Shown here in pieces: positions 40,201 to 47,209 of a DNA stretch of 53,642 bases. Where the stretch lies: contig JASAON010001551.1 in the NCBI GenBank assembly GCA_030849065.1, positions 1 to 53,642 of the forward strand, read 5' to 3'. Source of the DNA: Jaenimonas drosophilae (Eukaryota; Euglenozoa; Kinetoplastea; Trypanosomatida; Trypanosomatidae). Position 1 is the stretch's first letter, and every line of letters begins with the position of its first letter. Below the pieces are notes generated by a model that saw only the letters and a list, made by a program, of their open reading frames with translations, was not told the origin of the DNA and made no database searches. Position numbers and translations under genes: made by a program.

Positions 40201-40756
40201 GTCGCTCAAGCCCCTCTCAAGCTGGGTAGACGATCTAGTGCGGCGTACGCAGTTCATTCAGGACTGGTACGACCATGGCGTGCCCAATGTGTTTTGGGTT
40301 GGTGGCTTCTTCTTCCCCCAGGCCTTCCTCACTGGAACGCTGCAGAACTACGCCCGACAGACCCAAGCCGCCATCGATACCATTTCCTTCTCCTTCACGA
40401 TTCTCTCCTTCGACGCTACGATCAAAAACACCGCGCGTCCAGAGAACGGCGCGCTCATTTATGGGCTCTTCATGGAAGGAGCGAGATGGGATGCCGATCG
40501 CAAGACCTTGACGGAGTCTAGACCGAAGGAGTTGTATGTGGATGTGCCCATCATTCACCTGCTACCGGTCATCAGCCGTGTTCCCAATCCGAAGGACTTC
40601 GTTTGCCCAGTGTACAAGACACTCACCCGTGCAGGTACTCTGAGTACGACTGGCCACTCCACCAACTTCGTCTTGCCCATTGAGATCCCAACAGAACTCG
40701 ACCCGTCACACTGGATCGAGCGCGGCGTCGCCTGTCTCGTATCATTGAACTTTTAG
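28241..40756 (+). CDS. Axonemal dynein heavy chain, single-headed inner-arm type
   Basis: A complete 4171-residue minus-end-directed motor of the flagellar axoneme. Tail and linker occupy about 1-1440. AAA1 carries GPAGTGKT (1475-1482), with the typical CFDEFNRI; AAA2 GPAGGGKT (1756-1763); AAA3 GPTGTGKS (2128-2135); AAA4 GIGGSGRKS (2477-2485). The antiparallel coiled-coil stalk with its microtubule-binding tip spans about 2705-3035. AAA5, AAA6 and the C-terminal cap follow, closing with RAGTLSTTGHSTNFVLP. All four P-loops are intact. A length near 4.1-4.2 thousand residues and this C-terminus are usual for the DNAH1/3/6/7/12 inner-arm group and shorter than outer-arm or two-headed f chains, but I cannot pick the orthologue. 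The start is the first ATG after the acceptor. The frame runs without interruption for 12.5 kb. Confidence 0.96.
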   Translation: MLRSFLRPDPNEEAFIAQHLELANKAENEEDPTRTGGLITAGAVESHHDGSGVPEEDEDPITTALASVPVSSTYKESSLLFPEAYDAAFEPKVQVPYEHVRGRVPRQIEVERRRRLYDSQSVSNLISVSGLNLGGLARKSSVKIPLEIFDDTSYDCRNPDEWMEIAKGNPNELGRFLPAEGIHFNEDNDSFSVQPCRVVGWNEGNNEVEILWGPKHTKKDKKVSTPRIFVRLLAEDPIVYVQRLYNAHKQREKATAWILYHLCCDAMPVEGIDGLDDGLSNRLRELGTGIPQLSVEVFPDVKERAENLVNEMTLEWQRSNNRILLQDRMKNDEAVLRMVAKTTHMSLEELMKGPNVEVQRTELGDSSTVIDMNLDGFDFSSRERSFTFSTYFTQPEVVTALTGVRRECIKVLEGSLFDLPKERQMPLEVFQERQHNHMTSVCDYLKSEWLQQICAVITESFQSAGKGWLNVRESKQDIYEMSKLKKFFTTVKFMMEDTLFELVYTSLQSFAEFFEEVSEFSVQVVDMNHVVNTWPGSDADDCVEKQPLFTINLVEENERFAYSTSFEKFESIVIDLFNTAISCTEAIPQVERYVMSQYFWRRDGEGPFLDSVKQQEERVRDFRQRVLESVRSSLQPLQVYLDTYDELLPLVRLNKDEFIKTYGETEHTTEEMKEEIVKHLRAKKVVAERIPPFLTVGNFVVDCQSFSYLMAKKEEDLAKLVMQLIGKLAKKQTATIREEFTKIVRVLERQPQNPEKLYELYAFIDNMGERVIELCENIEEMRQYYGILDTFQYELTDDESRFKWEAIGWPRHLALRTMAVKKQLEIVQEELHTRLQKIQDEFSKRVEQLQRVVATFSKHTDLQEADKVVAEVKTHNIAIRQCIDEARSINSDQRLFGDKLTDYRNVFELDKEFKPYSDLWLTTYNWRECYRRWHADAFDTLDPDEIENTVTTAFKTMTSLAKTFKDKAATLRIVEEIRGAVETFKPWVPVVCSLRHPGMKDRHWKALSEKLGMQLAPGETLLLIEDCEPLLKHKEAIVSFCEVAAKESQIEKSLKDMRAKWESKSFSIESYKESGTYILKDTSEVVELLDEHLNLTQQLQFSPFKAFFEESITDWDRSLNLISDVLEQWMECQRAWRYLEPIFNSDDIAKQLPLLSKLFDKVDKTWRRTMGTAKVQPNVLEFCLGTNKLLDHLREANRLLEEVQRGLNDYLADKRQTFPRFYFLSDEELLEILSQSKEVRRIDGNIAKLFEFISKLEWNDSNHIIGYHSGEGEYLPAVEAVVPEGNVENWLKLVESMMKAAVHDQLRLSYESYLSTARAKWVLDWPAQAVIAISQVFWTHGCESALKNKGSVADYYNVLDKQLFELVDVVQSPLTPMQRVNMGALITIEVHAKDTVDGMKRNAVSTTKSFEWMKQLRFYFESDQYCHIRQVDAHFIYGGEYLGNTGRLVVTPLTDRIYLTLTGALALCLGGAPAGPAGTGKTETTKDLAKALAKQCVVFNCQEGMTYLSMAKFFKGLAWTGAWACFDEFNRIDVEVLSVVAQQVTDLQQACVTKQYRIIFEDSDIIVDPTHAVFITMNPGYAGRTELPDNLKVLFRPVACMVPDYAMIGEIRLFSYGYKKARALAQKMVMTFKLSSEQLSSQDHYDFGMRAVNTVISAAGLNKRENPTGDEDVLLLRALRDSNVPKFLKDDIILFEGIISDLFPGTELPKTDYGLMVAALETAVTEMHLQPVPAFIDKCLQLYDITTLRHGLMLVGPAGGGKTTAYTSLQDALSACAVRQAKGEDVGPRDFMKVHTHICNPKAVTMDQLYGAYDENGEWKDGILCVLFRRAAKYGEEGNLIGKHWVMFDGPVDALWIESMNTVLDENKKLCLVSGEIIQMNRDMTMMFEVEDLAVASPATVSRCGMIYLDPATCVPTSASVTTWLSSLPSYIATQKEILSMLTETYLDVMVDFARANLREYVPSTKSGMVYSFFRMMMGFLVTFEAPKVPPGQPPLNEDRLQALEISIPQLFFFSLTWSVGACCDENGRDEFDRKLREMAAEKEHTDYLPPSENEGSVYDYCYQYYPAGPQEEEEVTQWTHWRDLRPNFEVLRGMRFDDIIVPTVDNTRQNYVLKHLMSRKVNVASVGPTGTGKSVAVSKLVLGGGMANTFLGLNFTFSAQTKASVLQDGMMSKFDKRRSHVYGAPAGKHFLVFIDDANLPQQEKYGAQPPLELLRQLLGQGGFYSLLGGIKWNSIIDTSLVLAMGPPGGGRSRISNRFMRFFNYVSFPEMSDVSKRDILNTILEGGFAQRGVSAELLSFSSKLVDATLRIFKKCLKSFVPTPAHVHYTFNMRDVMRVFPMMYQADAKSLPDVESLIKQWMHESQRVFYDRLINDDDKNVFIGFLNDELKELEIEKNYDELVCADRLIFGDFITQNGVYEQVTDMEGLTQRFDELLTSYNEENETRMDLVLFLDAIEHVCRISRVLRLPNGNCLLLGIGGSGRKSLTRLACHLIGDMDIFTIEITKGFGVKDWHENLAKLLLDCGKDDKKRTFLFSDTQLVLPTFMEDVAGLLTSGDIPNLFEDQDVDLINDKFRGVCLSENLPTTKVSVYARFVKEVRSNLHIVLAFSPIGEVFRTRMRMFPSLIACCTIDWFAEWPAEALTNVGRAQLEMNAESGNVVDEDDVESLADCFKTFHLDAVEVTERFFVETRRRSYVTPTSYLSLLGNFKSMVVQKRQYLQGQRSRLENGLEKLRDTEERVAELEIQLKAQQPILEQKKVEINAMMERLAVDRKEASVKQADARREENEATLRAEESAKMKNECRRILAEAEPALEDALKCLKNIKVSEISELSKYQNPSVNVKSVMCSVAELLSFGKCPKEYYTGPPGGKKSPDWWLVAKMYMKDPPKLLSLLQNSAEDGGFDREGMDMPLIEIIKAKYIDDPKFVPEIVRTTSEPCMAMCKWVRAMYEWFFVNRNIQPLREKQREADEALARVTAALRQTRMMLDQITATVQGLEQEYTDALEAQTKLEQEVENTTLKLSRAARLIDGLGGEKGRWIEMVAMYREQETCVVGDMLIAAATVAYCGPLTAPYRKDLLEVWTGKLKSLEVKMSEQPDLVSTSGDAVQIQEWQLCGLPTDSLSTENAIILSNSRNWPLLIDPQGQANSWIRNIHKDDDLQVCKASSDRFMKTIENAIRLGLPCLLENVGDFLEAALEPVLLKNIFLIGSTPHVRIGDSAIPYDRNFKFYMTTKLPNPSYTPETIVTVSLLNFFITPTGLEDQLLGKTVEKERNDLEQEKQKLTRDSAEKNRELKGLQDNILRMLEEAEGDILEQEELILTLEKSKVKSTEISEDLEKAKATEKIIDETRNKYRPHAVRGSLLFFCVSQLSITDPMYQFSLQWFINLFLNAVDNAEKAEEVEERVANLMDFFTYSFYCNVCRSLFEKHKLTFSFYLCARIIAHRGDINEDEYRYLLTGPTGSGGNAPNPAAEWLTESNWNEIMFVGSHLPNFKGYAKHVTDNIDHYKSLFDSNDADSFPLAAEWENHESPLQRLVVTRCFRKDKVAPAIQHFVRHFIGERYIIVPQFDLMDAYKDSDCLTPLIFINSAGSDPMNDLLRFAEAMRMSKKLDKVSLGQGQGKKAEELISNARDKGQWVLLQNCHLATSWMPTLEAIVESFTFETVKKEFRLWLTSMPSDSFPVAVLQISVKMTNEPPMGLRANVTRSYYGFTSEDLEHDSKPLDFKKMVFSLCLFHGVIQERRKFGSLGFNIAYEFNDSDRNVCLLQLRKFLSMYDEIPYDVLTFLTGEINYGGRVTDDWDRRCMMTMIRHFMCPEVLVDGYRFSPSGTYSTIEPGNRSYYLTYLGNWPLNPQPEVFGLHDNADITCAQNTTNSILSTVLALESRGGSGTSGQSREHLLMATAKEIQEKLPKPFDEAKFSAKYPTLYEESMNTVLVQEAVRYNRLLRFVQFNLSEFSKALRGEVVMSAELEAVGSSFFINSVPTSWEALAYPSLKPLSSWVDDLVRRTQFIQDWYDHGVPNVFWVGGFFFPQAFLTGTLQNYARQTQAAIDTISFSFTILSFDATIKNTARPENGALIYGLFMEGARWDADRKTLTESRPKELYVDVPIIHLLPVISRVPNPKDFVCPVYKTLTRAGTLSTTGHSTNFVLPIEIPTELDPSHWIERGVACLVSLNF

Positions 40757-40838
40757 AAGCGGCCATCCCATGGCTGTTTGCATGGGTGCTGCGGGGGTTG
40801 ACGACACACGCTCTCGAGATTCATGTACATAAACTGAC

Positions 40839-40862
40839 ACAACACCATGAAAGATGTGTTGT
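40839..40862. repeat. Small inverted repeat
   Basis: ACAACAC and its reverse complement GTGTTGT separated by 10 bases. It could form a hairpin in the dynein 3'UTR. Its significance is unknown. Confidence 0.5.
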
Positions 40863-41222
40863 TGTATTTTGATTTGACCCCCAGAACCTTCTCCCCTAAC
40901 AGCCCATCTTTGAGGTATTTCGTGTGTTTTGCCGTGCGGTTGGAGTCTCCGAGAGAGGAGCACTCACTGTTTTTCTTGCTTGGTTTGTTTTGGTGTGTTG
41001 AACGGAAACACGATGATGGGGAGGAGGTGGGGGTCAGGGGGAAGATATGCAAGTTGGCGAATGTAAGTACGCGTCAATTCTTCTTGACCACGACTCAACT
41101 TTTGTTAATACACACCAAAAACCATTTCTGGCGTGGTGTGCGCATCGACACCGGATGACTTGGTTTCATCAGGTGGACGAGTCTTGTAGCGGAAGATGCA
41201 CATTGGTCCCACCGCCAATTCA

Positions 41223-41257
41223 ATCCTTCATTGCCCCCTTCTTCTTTTCATCTACAG
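41223..41257 (+). promoter_or_regulatory. Predicted trans-splice acceptor
   Basis: Textbook C/T tract ending in CTACAG (AG at 41256-41257), 26 bases before the ATG at 41284. Confidence 0.65.
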
Positions 41258-41283
41258 CTGCGACAAAGTTAGCATTTCGAACC

Positions 41284-41586
41284 ATGGCACAAAAGACTCT
41301 TCGTAGCGCCAAGAAGGGAAAGAGCGCGGGTGCAGTGCGCAAGTATGTTGGTGAGGCAAAGAAGAAGTCAACCTTCACCAAGAGCAAGAATACTCTCGAG
41401 GCGAAGGCTCGGGCTAACTATATCAACTCCGTGGAGACTGCCATGGCATCCCGCGTGCCATCGGATCAACGCTCCAAGCTTAACATTGTGAAGCCCACAG
41501 GCCCTGTGGTGAGGTCCAGCAAGAAGGGCATGAAGAAGCCGCTCACTCGCGGACGGTCACGCAAGGGGACGAAGAAGTCATCGTAG
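41284..41586 (+). CDS. Small lysine-rich basic protein
   Basis: A 100-residue protein with Lys/Arg/Ser making up a large share of positions and two basic ends: KTLRSAKKGKSAG at the start and GMKKPLTRGRSRKGTKKSS at the C-terminus. A short helical middle lies between them (TLEAKARANYINSVETAMASR). There is no membrane span or zinc motif. The composition points to nucleic-acid binding (nucleolar, ribosomal or chromatin-associated), but I recognise no family. The frame is open further upstream, but the very strong splice acceptor at 41257 makes 41284 the first usable ATG. Real coding is supported by the acceptor and by the clear change from intergenic to codon-like composition. Confidence 0.75.
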   Translation: MAQKTLRSAKKGKSAGAVRKYVGEAKKKSTFTKSKNTLEAKARANYINSVETAMASRVPSDQRSKLNIVKPTGPVVRSSKKGMKKPLTRGRSRKGTKKSS

Positions 41587-42001
41587 ACTGTCGGTTGACT
41601 TCATTCATTCTGTACTCCAAGCTCCAACAAGGAAGCTTGACTTGGGAATCAAATCTCAAGTGCTCTCCGTCAAACTGCTGCCCATCATTCACGTCTTCTC
41701 TCCTTCTCTCTCCGCACATTTGTAGGTGAAGAGGTCGACTCTGATTCTGAACTGTCGGTCTGTAGTTTCTTTTTGTATTGTGTATAGTTTCCAGAAACCT
41801 CTCCTCCTCTTCAGCAGACTCTCACGGCCAGGCGGGTCATCAAGGTACGCTGGTACCCGTGGCATATCTGTGGAAGTTGAAGTGTGTAGCAACGTCCAGA
41901 TCGTCCTTCCATTTTGTTGTCCTTTCCTATTTTTATGTACAATAGTGTGCGTTGCTTCCCCAAACCATTGAGCATCGTCTTCGTTGATCTATCCCCCCAC
42001 T

Positions 42002-42024
42002 ACACACACACACACACACACACA
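42002..42024. repeat. CA dinucleotide microsatellite
   Basis: About eleven CA units, in an intergenic region. It is likely polymorphic in length. Confidence 0.95.
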
Positions 42025-42284
42025 ACACACTCGCAAGAAGAAACTAGAGTCCTCTCTCGGCATCAAGCATCTACGAGAAGGAAATAGAGATACTTCTTTG
42101 GTTTGGTGCTTCGCCTACGACTGTAGCTTTCGTACGGGAGTGTGCTGCAGCAGGCTCTATTCAGTGACACATCGTTGAGCCGTGCGCATTAGACAAGAAC
42201 ACAAGAGTTGCGACCCTTGCATCAACTCTGCCATACAATTCCATCGCCGTGCTAGTTCGTAGCTTATTGTTTATTTTGATTTTC

Positions 42285-42332
42285 CTACTGGTTTCGCTTG
42301 TCGCGCCATTTTGTTGTGTGTTTTATTGACAG
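42285..42332 (+). promoter_or_regulatory. Predicted trans-splice acceptor
   Basis: T-rich tract, with AG at 42331-42332. The first ATG is 42413. Confidence 0.45.
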
Positions 42333-42412
42333 TTGTCCATTTTGATCGAACACGCGAATACACACATACACCCACCAGCAAAAAAGCAGAGTGTGTTTAG
42401 AGCCAACTAGAC

Positions 42413-45304
42413 ATGGATCACTACGAGCTGATTGACGTAGTTGGTGAAGGCACCTACGGAGTAGTACTGAAGTGTATGGATCGACGAACAAGTCGAATCG
42501 TTGCTGTGAAGCGTTTCAAGGACTTGGAGTCTAATGATTACGTGAAGTGCACAATGCTCCGCGAGCTTCGAGTGCAGCAGCTTCTCAAGGGTCAACCCTA
42601 TGTAGTTCAGCTCTTGGAGGCCTTCAAGGAAAAGGGCCGCCTATATTTAGTAATGGAGTACGTCCCACATAATCTTCTGGACGTGCTCGATGCCCAACCT
42701 GATGGACTTAGTCTGGAGGCAATTCGTGTACTGATGTACACCTTGCTTGTCAGCGTGCGATCGTGTCACCGCCATGGCATCATTCATCGGGATATCAAGC
42801 CCGAAAACATCTTAGTACGCCCAAATGGTCGCGCCACACTGTGCGACTTCGGGTTCTCTCGGCCTATTGCGTCAACCAATCGTCCTTTACTCCCCCCAGC
42901 CACACAGCACCTCATTGAGGGGTTGGTAGTGGATGGACACGATAACATCATGACGGATTACGTTGCAACGCGCTGGTACCGAAGCCCGGAGATGCTACTG
43001 GGAATGAGCCGATATTCGTACGCAGTGGACTTGTGGGCGGTTGGGGCCATTATGGCCGAGCTCGTGGATGGCCAACCCCTCCTTCCGGGTCAGTCAGAGA
43101 CGGAGCAGCTCTCTCTCATTCAGAGCCAGCTAGGGCCTCTACCGGATTCGTATAAGCCATCGTTGCGTAGAAAACACGTGGATAGGGTAGGAGATGACCG
43201 CAGTGGGTCGCCCATACTGTCCAATCCACTTCGAGGGCCCTCCAAACCCCACACGAATGCCCCGTCGTGCTCGCAGTACATGCACGATAGATTTGCCTCC
43301 AGGTTAGGTGCAAATGGATTTGAGCTGCTACTTCGGTTGCTCGACCTTGACGCCAACTCACGCATCGGTGTGGACGACGCACTAGAGCATTCCTTCTTTG
43401 ACGGGCTTGATCATCTACTCTCCACCGCACGGAAACGAGAGAAGCGGTCGGTGCCAACACCCACGCTCATACCCAAGGACCTGCTTTCCATGACCAACGT
43501 GGAAGAGAGGGAGGATCGACGGGTACCTGAGCGTTCCACCTCGCCGCCGCCATTGGGGCCAATGTGGTCTCCACGTCCCATCGAGCCCACCCCACCACCT
43601 GTGGAGTCAAGGGAGACTCGTAGCGCATCTCCCATTATCAGCTCAAGCACCCAGTCCTCCACCTATCCGGAGGAAGTTGCTCCCACTACTCGCCAAAGTA
43701 CAACCCCCGTCACTCTCACGCTTCGAAAGGCCCCAAAGGAGAAACATGAGAGGAAGACATCTGTGCTTGCCTCCCACCACAACACGACGATACCTCCATC
43801 GACAACGCACACGTCAACGGTTGCGGGTACCACGACTCGATCCAAGAAAGTTTCAAAGGAAAACGTCCTGCGCACGTCGCCAAAGGCCACCACCGCCCCA
43901 TCGAGTGTGCAGAGCTCCCCACTTAAGCCTCTTCTATTGAGGGAGATGGAGAGTCTGGGCGTCGCACTAGCTACCCCAGCCTCCCTTGAGGTGATGGAGC
44001 TTCCCCACAGTCCCGCTGCGGACACGCGCGCCGTCACCTCCCACGGCCCACCTCGTTCGTCGGGCAGTGAGCTCACCAAGACTAGTTCAGCAGGATCTGT
44101 GGCCTTACCACTACCCAAGCGACAGACTGGCAAGCACAGCTCCACCTCGTTACCGCAGCCCAGCACAAGCGGTAGCAAAACGACGCGCCGCGCGGGCAGC
44201 CCGACTACGCTGAAGCACTATCGACGCAATGTGGATACTCCAGCCCCCGGGTCTGTTGATTCTGGTGATTCCAGCCTCTGCCGCTCACAGCCGGGGTCCA
44301 AAACTGGACGGCGTCGTCTTACAGCTCCTGGGCACCGCTCTTGTAGCCCCCGTGGAGCACCACCGTCGTTGACCCACGAATCCGCAATCACCCCACAACC
44401 TCCATTGCCTGACGTACCATCCCCGATTTATTCACGAGGACCGCTTTCCAAGCGTGGCCCGCATCCTGCCGCTCCACCAACTCCTCCAAATACTTCATCC
44501 CGTCCTCTGAGTACCTCGGAGACGCGCCTCCCCACCACTGCCGTTTCCGGTGGATCGGGATCCGGACGTAAAGCCATCGCTACCACGTCTGCCTGCCGTA
44601 CTGGACTCAGCAGCAGCCAGGGAGATCTTTCTGGCTCACTGAACGTTGTGGATGATCGCTCTCTCATTTTACCTCGTGCCACGACCATCATGAGCACGGA
44701 CCGCGGGGGCTTGACGACCGACGGCAGTGACAGCGCAACACAGCGACGTCTATCCACCTTTCAACCTCCTGCGAGCAGTCTGAGCTCCCGACCACGAAGC
44801 CTCTCAAGCACCATCTCCCTCGAGGACGCACCGCTGCATACAGGGCCACAAGCAGGAAAGGAAGGGGCCACTTGCTCCAACATAGCCACCACACCCGTTC
44901 GTACATCCCCAACGGTGAGAAGCAGCTCCTTGCCACCAACTCAGCCAATCACGGAGAAACCACCTCGGTCGAAGACAAGTGTCCAGCCAGACACGCCGGC
45001 TCCGACCAACACCGAGGCACGCCTACATTCCAATCCATGCAGTCCATCTCGACTGGATGGCAGCAGTGAGGCAGGCTTGCTTACCATCACCAACCTAGAG
45101 GAGGACGATGGAGCGGTTGCTGGCTCGAGTGGCTCGACGCACTCCTTTCAGCCACATCGTCTGTCGGATGGCCACGCCAACACAGAGGCTCCTCTGCTCC
45201 AGGGTAACAGCTCATTGGTGGGCAATGTGAGCCTTGACAGCGTACGCCGCTTTCAGTTGCAGTACGGCAATGGGATCAAGAAGAAGATTCGCCTGGTACT
45301 GTAG
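42413..45304 (+). CDS. CDKL-type (CMGC) protein kinase with long disordered tail
   Basis: A 963-residue kinase of the cyclin-dependent-kinase-like group, whose members control cilium and flagellum length in animals and algae. The catalytic domain (about 4-330) is intact: GEGTYG (11-16), K33, E51, HRD (125-127), DFG (145-147), and the MAPK-like TDY (181-183) inside TDYVATRWYRSPE. The stretch between DFG and TDY is about 33 residues, roughly 18 longer than in CDKL relatives, with a Pro/Leu/His-rich insert. About 43 residues between the substrate-binding lobe and the last helices are also basic and polar. From about 340 to 950 the tail is Ser/Thr/Pro-rich with no domain, then ends in a short conserved-looking helix (RRFQLQYGNGIKKKIRLVL). 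The start is the first ATG after the acceptor. Confidence 0.92.
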   Translation: MDHYELIDVVGEGTYGVVLKCMDRRTSRIVAVKRFKDLESNDYVKCTMLRELRVQQLLKGQPYVVQLLEAFKEKGRLYLVMEYVPHNLLDVLDAQPDGLSLEAIRVLMYTLLVSVRSCHRHGIIHRDIKPENILVRPNGRATLCDFGFSRPIASTNRPLLPPATQHLIEGLVVDGHDNIMTDYVATRWYRSPEMLLGMSRYSYAVDLWAVGAIMAELVDGQPLLPGQSETEQLSLIQSQLGPLPDSYKPSLRRKHVDRVGDDRSGSPILSNPLRGPSKPHTNAPSCSQYMHDRFASRLGANGFELLLRLLDLDANSRIGVDDALEHSFFDGLDHLLSTARKREKRSVPTPTLIPKDLLSMTNVEEREDRRVPERSTSPPPLGPMWSPRPIEPTPPPVESRETRSASPIISSSTQSSTYPEEVAPTTRQSTTPVTLTLRKAPKEKHERKTSVLASHHNTTIPPSTTHTSTVAGTTTRSKKVSKENVLRTSPKATTAPSSVQSSPLKPLLLREMESLGVALATPASLEVMELPHSPAADTRAVTSHGPPRSSGSELTKTSSAGSVALPLPKRQTGKHSSTSLPQPSTSGSKTTRRAGSPTTLKHYRRNVDTPAPGSVDSGDSSLCRSQPGSKTGRRRLTAPGHRSCSPRGAPPSLTHESAITPQPPLPDVPSPIYSRGPLSKRGPHPAAPPTPPNTSSRPLSTSETRLPTTAVSGGSGSGRKAIATTSACRTGLSSSQGDLSGSLNVVDDRSLILPRATTIMSTDRGGLTTDGSDSATQRRLSTFQPPASSLSSRPRSLSSTISLEDAPLHTGPQAGKEGATCSNIATTPVRTSPTVRSSSLPPTQPITEKPPRSKTSVQPDTPAPTNTEARLHSNPCSPSRLDGSSEAGLLTITNLEEDDGAVAGSSGSTHSFQPHRLSDGHANTEAPLLQGNSSLVGNVSLDSVRRFQLQYGNGIKKKIRLVL

Positions 45305-45779
45305 CAAGCAACACCAAATACAAGAAGTGCAAAATGACAACGCTGATATGCTTGATTTTGCGCATGACTTCCTTCCAACCACTCGCACTTCTTCCGCTGG
45401 ATGATGGGAACAACGGGGGGACGAGAGGAAGGGGCGTCGAGGGTTGGCTTTGTGGCTTGGCTTCTTGCCTACTATGACATCGTCGTCAGCGCCACCAGAG
45501 AGCTTTCCTGCACCCCTCTCGTCTTTCTCCTTGTGTCTCCCTTCGCTATCTACATTTATATTGTAACGTGGTTGGACGACGGTACGTACGTCTGGTGACA
45601 TGTGGCATTGGCTCTCCCTTGTGTGTAGCACCCTCCTTTCTTCCCCTCCTCATCTTCATTTGTCTCAGCGGTGCGGAAGCACAACAGGGACCTTTGGGCT
45701 CATCCCCGGTGCGTGAGCAACAAATTGGCCCGGCCATCGATCAATCAAGGGCGTGGGCGTGTCATTGTGAATTGCTGAA
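45305..45779. other. Intergenic region
   Basis: Two C/T-rich tracts, the second ending in an excellent acceptor at 45668. No gene seen. Confidence 0.6.
45630..45668 (+). promoter_or_regulatory. Predicted trans-splice acceptor
   Basis: Nearly pure pyrimidine tract ending in CTCAG (AG at 45667-45668). No ATG before 45780. Confidence 0.65.
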
Positions 45780-47066
45780 ATGCAGCCCACTCAGCAATCC
45801 TTGAGGTCTGAGCAGCGCTTCAATGAGTCCATGGAGCAACTGCTCATCCTCTGTGCTACCGCACGTCTCCCACCTCAGTATGATGCGTGGAGAACAGTTC
45901 CGGCCCGACAAGTTGGAGGAATTCACCAGCTGGAGGTGTCAGTGCTGCTTCAGGAACTCCCGCACCAGCTGGAAAATTGGAAGTCGGCGAATGAGGAGGA
46001 CGAACTCCGGCCAGGTATCACACCACGAAGTACAGTCCATTCCCCGGAGATGATGGGGCAACGCCATGATGTCGAGCTTGCTCAGGCCATCCCAACGCCG
46101 CTGTCGCTGCCACTCCTTCAGCTCATCGTGGCCGAGCCATCATTCTGCCGAGATACACAAATAGCACGTGCGAGGATGAAGGACTCACACACATTGGCAA
46201 GCACGGCATCTCCCTCTCCACCTGCCAAGACACAGGGACGTTGCCATCGCTTTCTATGCAGTGTGTGGAACCAAAAGCGTTGCCCTCCCATGCAGGACGC
46301 CACAAGAGGTGAGTGGGGTTTAGTGTACCGGAGTCCGTGGAGTCTTCGATACCAACGACCCATCTTGTTGCCCATGGAGGATTCCACAGAATTGACTGTT
46401 CGTGCACAACGAGTGGCGGAATGGGAGGAGGAGGCAAGACACATTCACGCCCAGGCCTGTCCTGAACCAGTGCGCCACGGCACCGCAGTAAAGCGGACGC
46501 CATTCATCTCATCCATGGAGCGATGCCTCAACGAAGGTGCGGAACACCTTGCCGCTGAGCATGTTTTTCGGTGGAGCACCACGCCCCCTGCGGTAGCTAC
46601 TTCGGTGGTGGTGACAGAGCTGGAGCGTCGTGATGTCGCAGATCTTCCCAACAAAAACGCAACGCTGGAAGTTGTGCTTCTGTTCTGTTGGGCGGACTGT
46701 GTTGCATCCCACCCATCTAGCCCACCGCGGACACTCTGGTGGGGCCACACCGTGGAAGTGAACCTGGACGTGGTAGACGTACGATTTCGTTTTGCGCGCA
46801 ATCTTGCTTGGCTTTCTAGTGGCGTGAAGGAGCAACACCACCTGGATGTAGTGCGACAAACCTCTCAAGTACTCCCAGAGGTGGTGCCTCGCTCAACCTT
46901 TACACACCACAATACCCACCAGTCCAGTGGACAGGATGAGCTACGTGTAGATGTGCTATGCTCGGAAATTCTCCGTCGCGTTGAGGCTGCTCAACGAGGA
47001 TTGTGGACATCCACTATTGCTCCACTGTTGCGTCTGGCTCTTCCCACTGTTGCCAGAAGAGGGTAA
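45780..47066 (+). CDS. Hypothetical protein
   Basis: A 428-residue protein that I do not recognise. The first 40 residues are helical (SMEQLLILCATARLP). The middle (about 70-220) is Pro/Arg/His-rich with few hydrophobic runs. The C-terminal third is more globular and beta-rich (TLEVVLLFCWADC, VEVNLDVVDVRFRFARNLAWL), then helical (SEILRRVEAAQRGLW). There are no membrane spans, signal peptide or catalytic motif that I can place. The coding call rests on uninterrupted length, a strong splice acceptor upstream with the ATG as the first available, and the position in the gene array. Confidence 0.75.
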   Translation: MQPTQQSLRSEQRFNESMEQLLILCATARLPPQYDAWRTVPARQVGGIHQLEVSVLLQELPHQLENWKSANEEDELRPGITPRSTVHSPEMMGQRHDVELAQAIPTPLSLPLLQLIVAEPSFCRDTQIARARMKDSHTLASTASPSPPAKTQGRCHRFLCSVWNQKRCPPMQDATRGEWGLVYRSPWSLRYQRPILLPMEDSTELTVRAQRVAEWEEEARHIHAQACPEPVRHGTAVKRTPFISSMERCLNEGAEHLAAEHVFRWSTTPPAVATSVVVTELERRDVADLPNKNATLEVVLLFCWADCVASHPSSPPRTLWWGHTVEVNLDVVDVRFRFARNLAWLSSGVKEQHHLDVVRQTSQVLPEVVPRSTFTHHNTHQSSGQDELRVDVLCSEILRRVEAAQRGLWTSTIAPLLRLALPTVARRG

Positions 47067-47160
47067 CCGCCAGACAACATCGTTGCACCTCTTCCTCATG
47101 TGAGACACAAAATGCAAATGTGAAAAGGTGAAACAAAATATCTAGCCGCCACCGAAGCTA

Positions 47161-47209
47161 CTCTTCCAATGTCTCTTCTTCCTCATCTTCCCGTCTCGCG
47201 AACTTGTAG
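47161..47209 (+). promoter_or_regulatory. Predicted trans-splice acceptor
   Basis: C/T tract, with AG at 47208-47209. The first ATG is 47353. Confidence 0.55.

Larger units (their letters stand above)
40757..41283. other. Intergenic region
   Basis: Holds a 7-bp stem hairpin (40839-40845 with 40856-40862) in the dynein 3' flank and the acceptor for the next gene. No gene seen. Confidence 0.55.
41587..42412. other. Intergenic region with CA repeat
   Basis: Contains a CA microsatellite and T-rich tracts before the CDKL gene. Short open frames here lack support. Confidence 0.6.
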
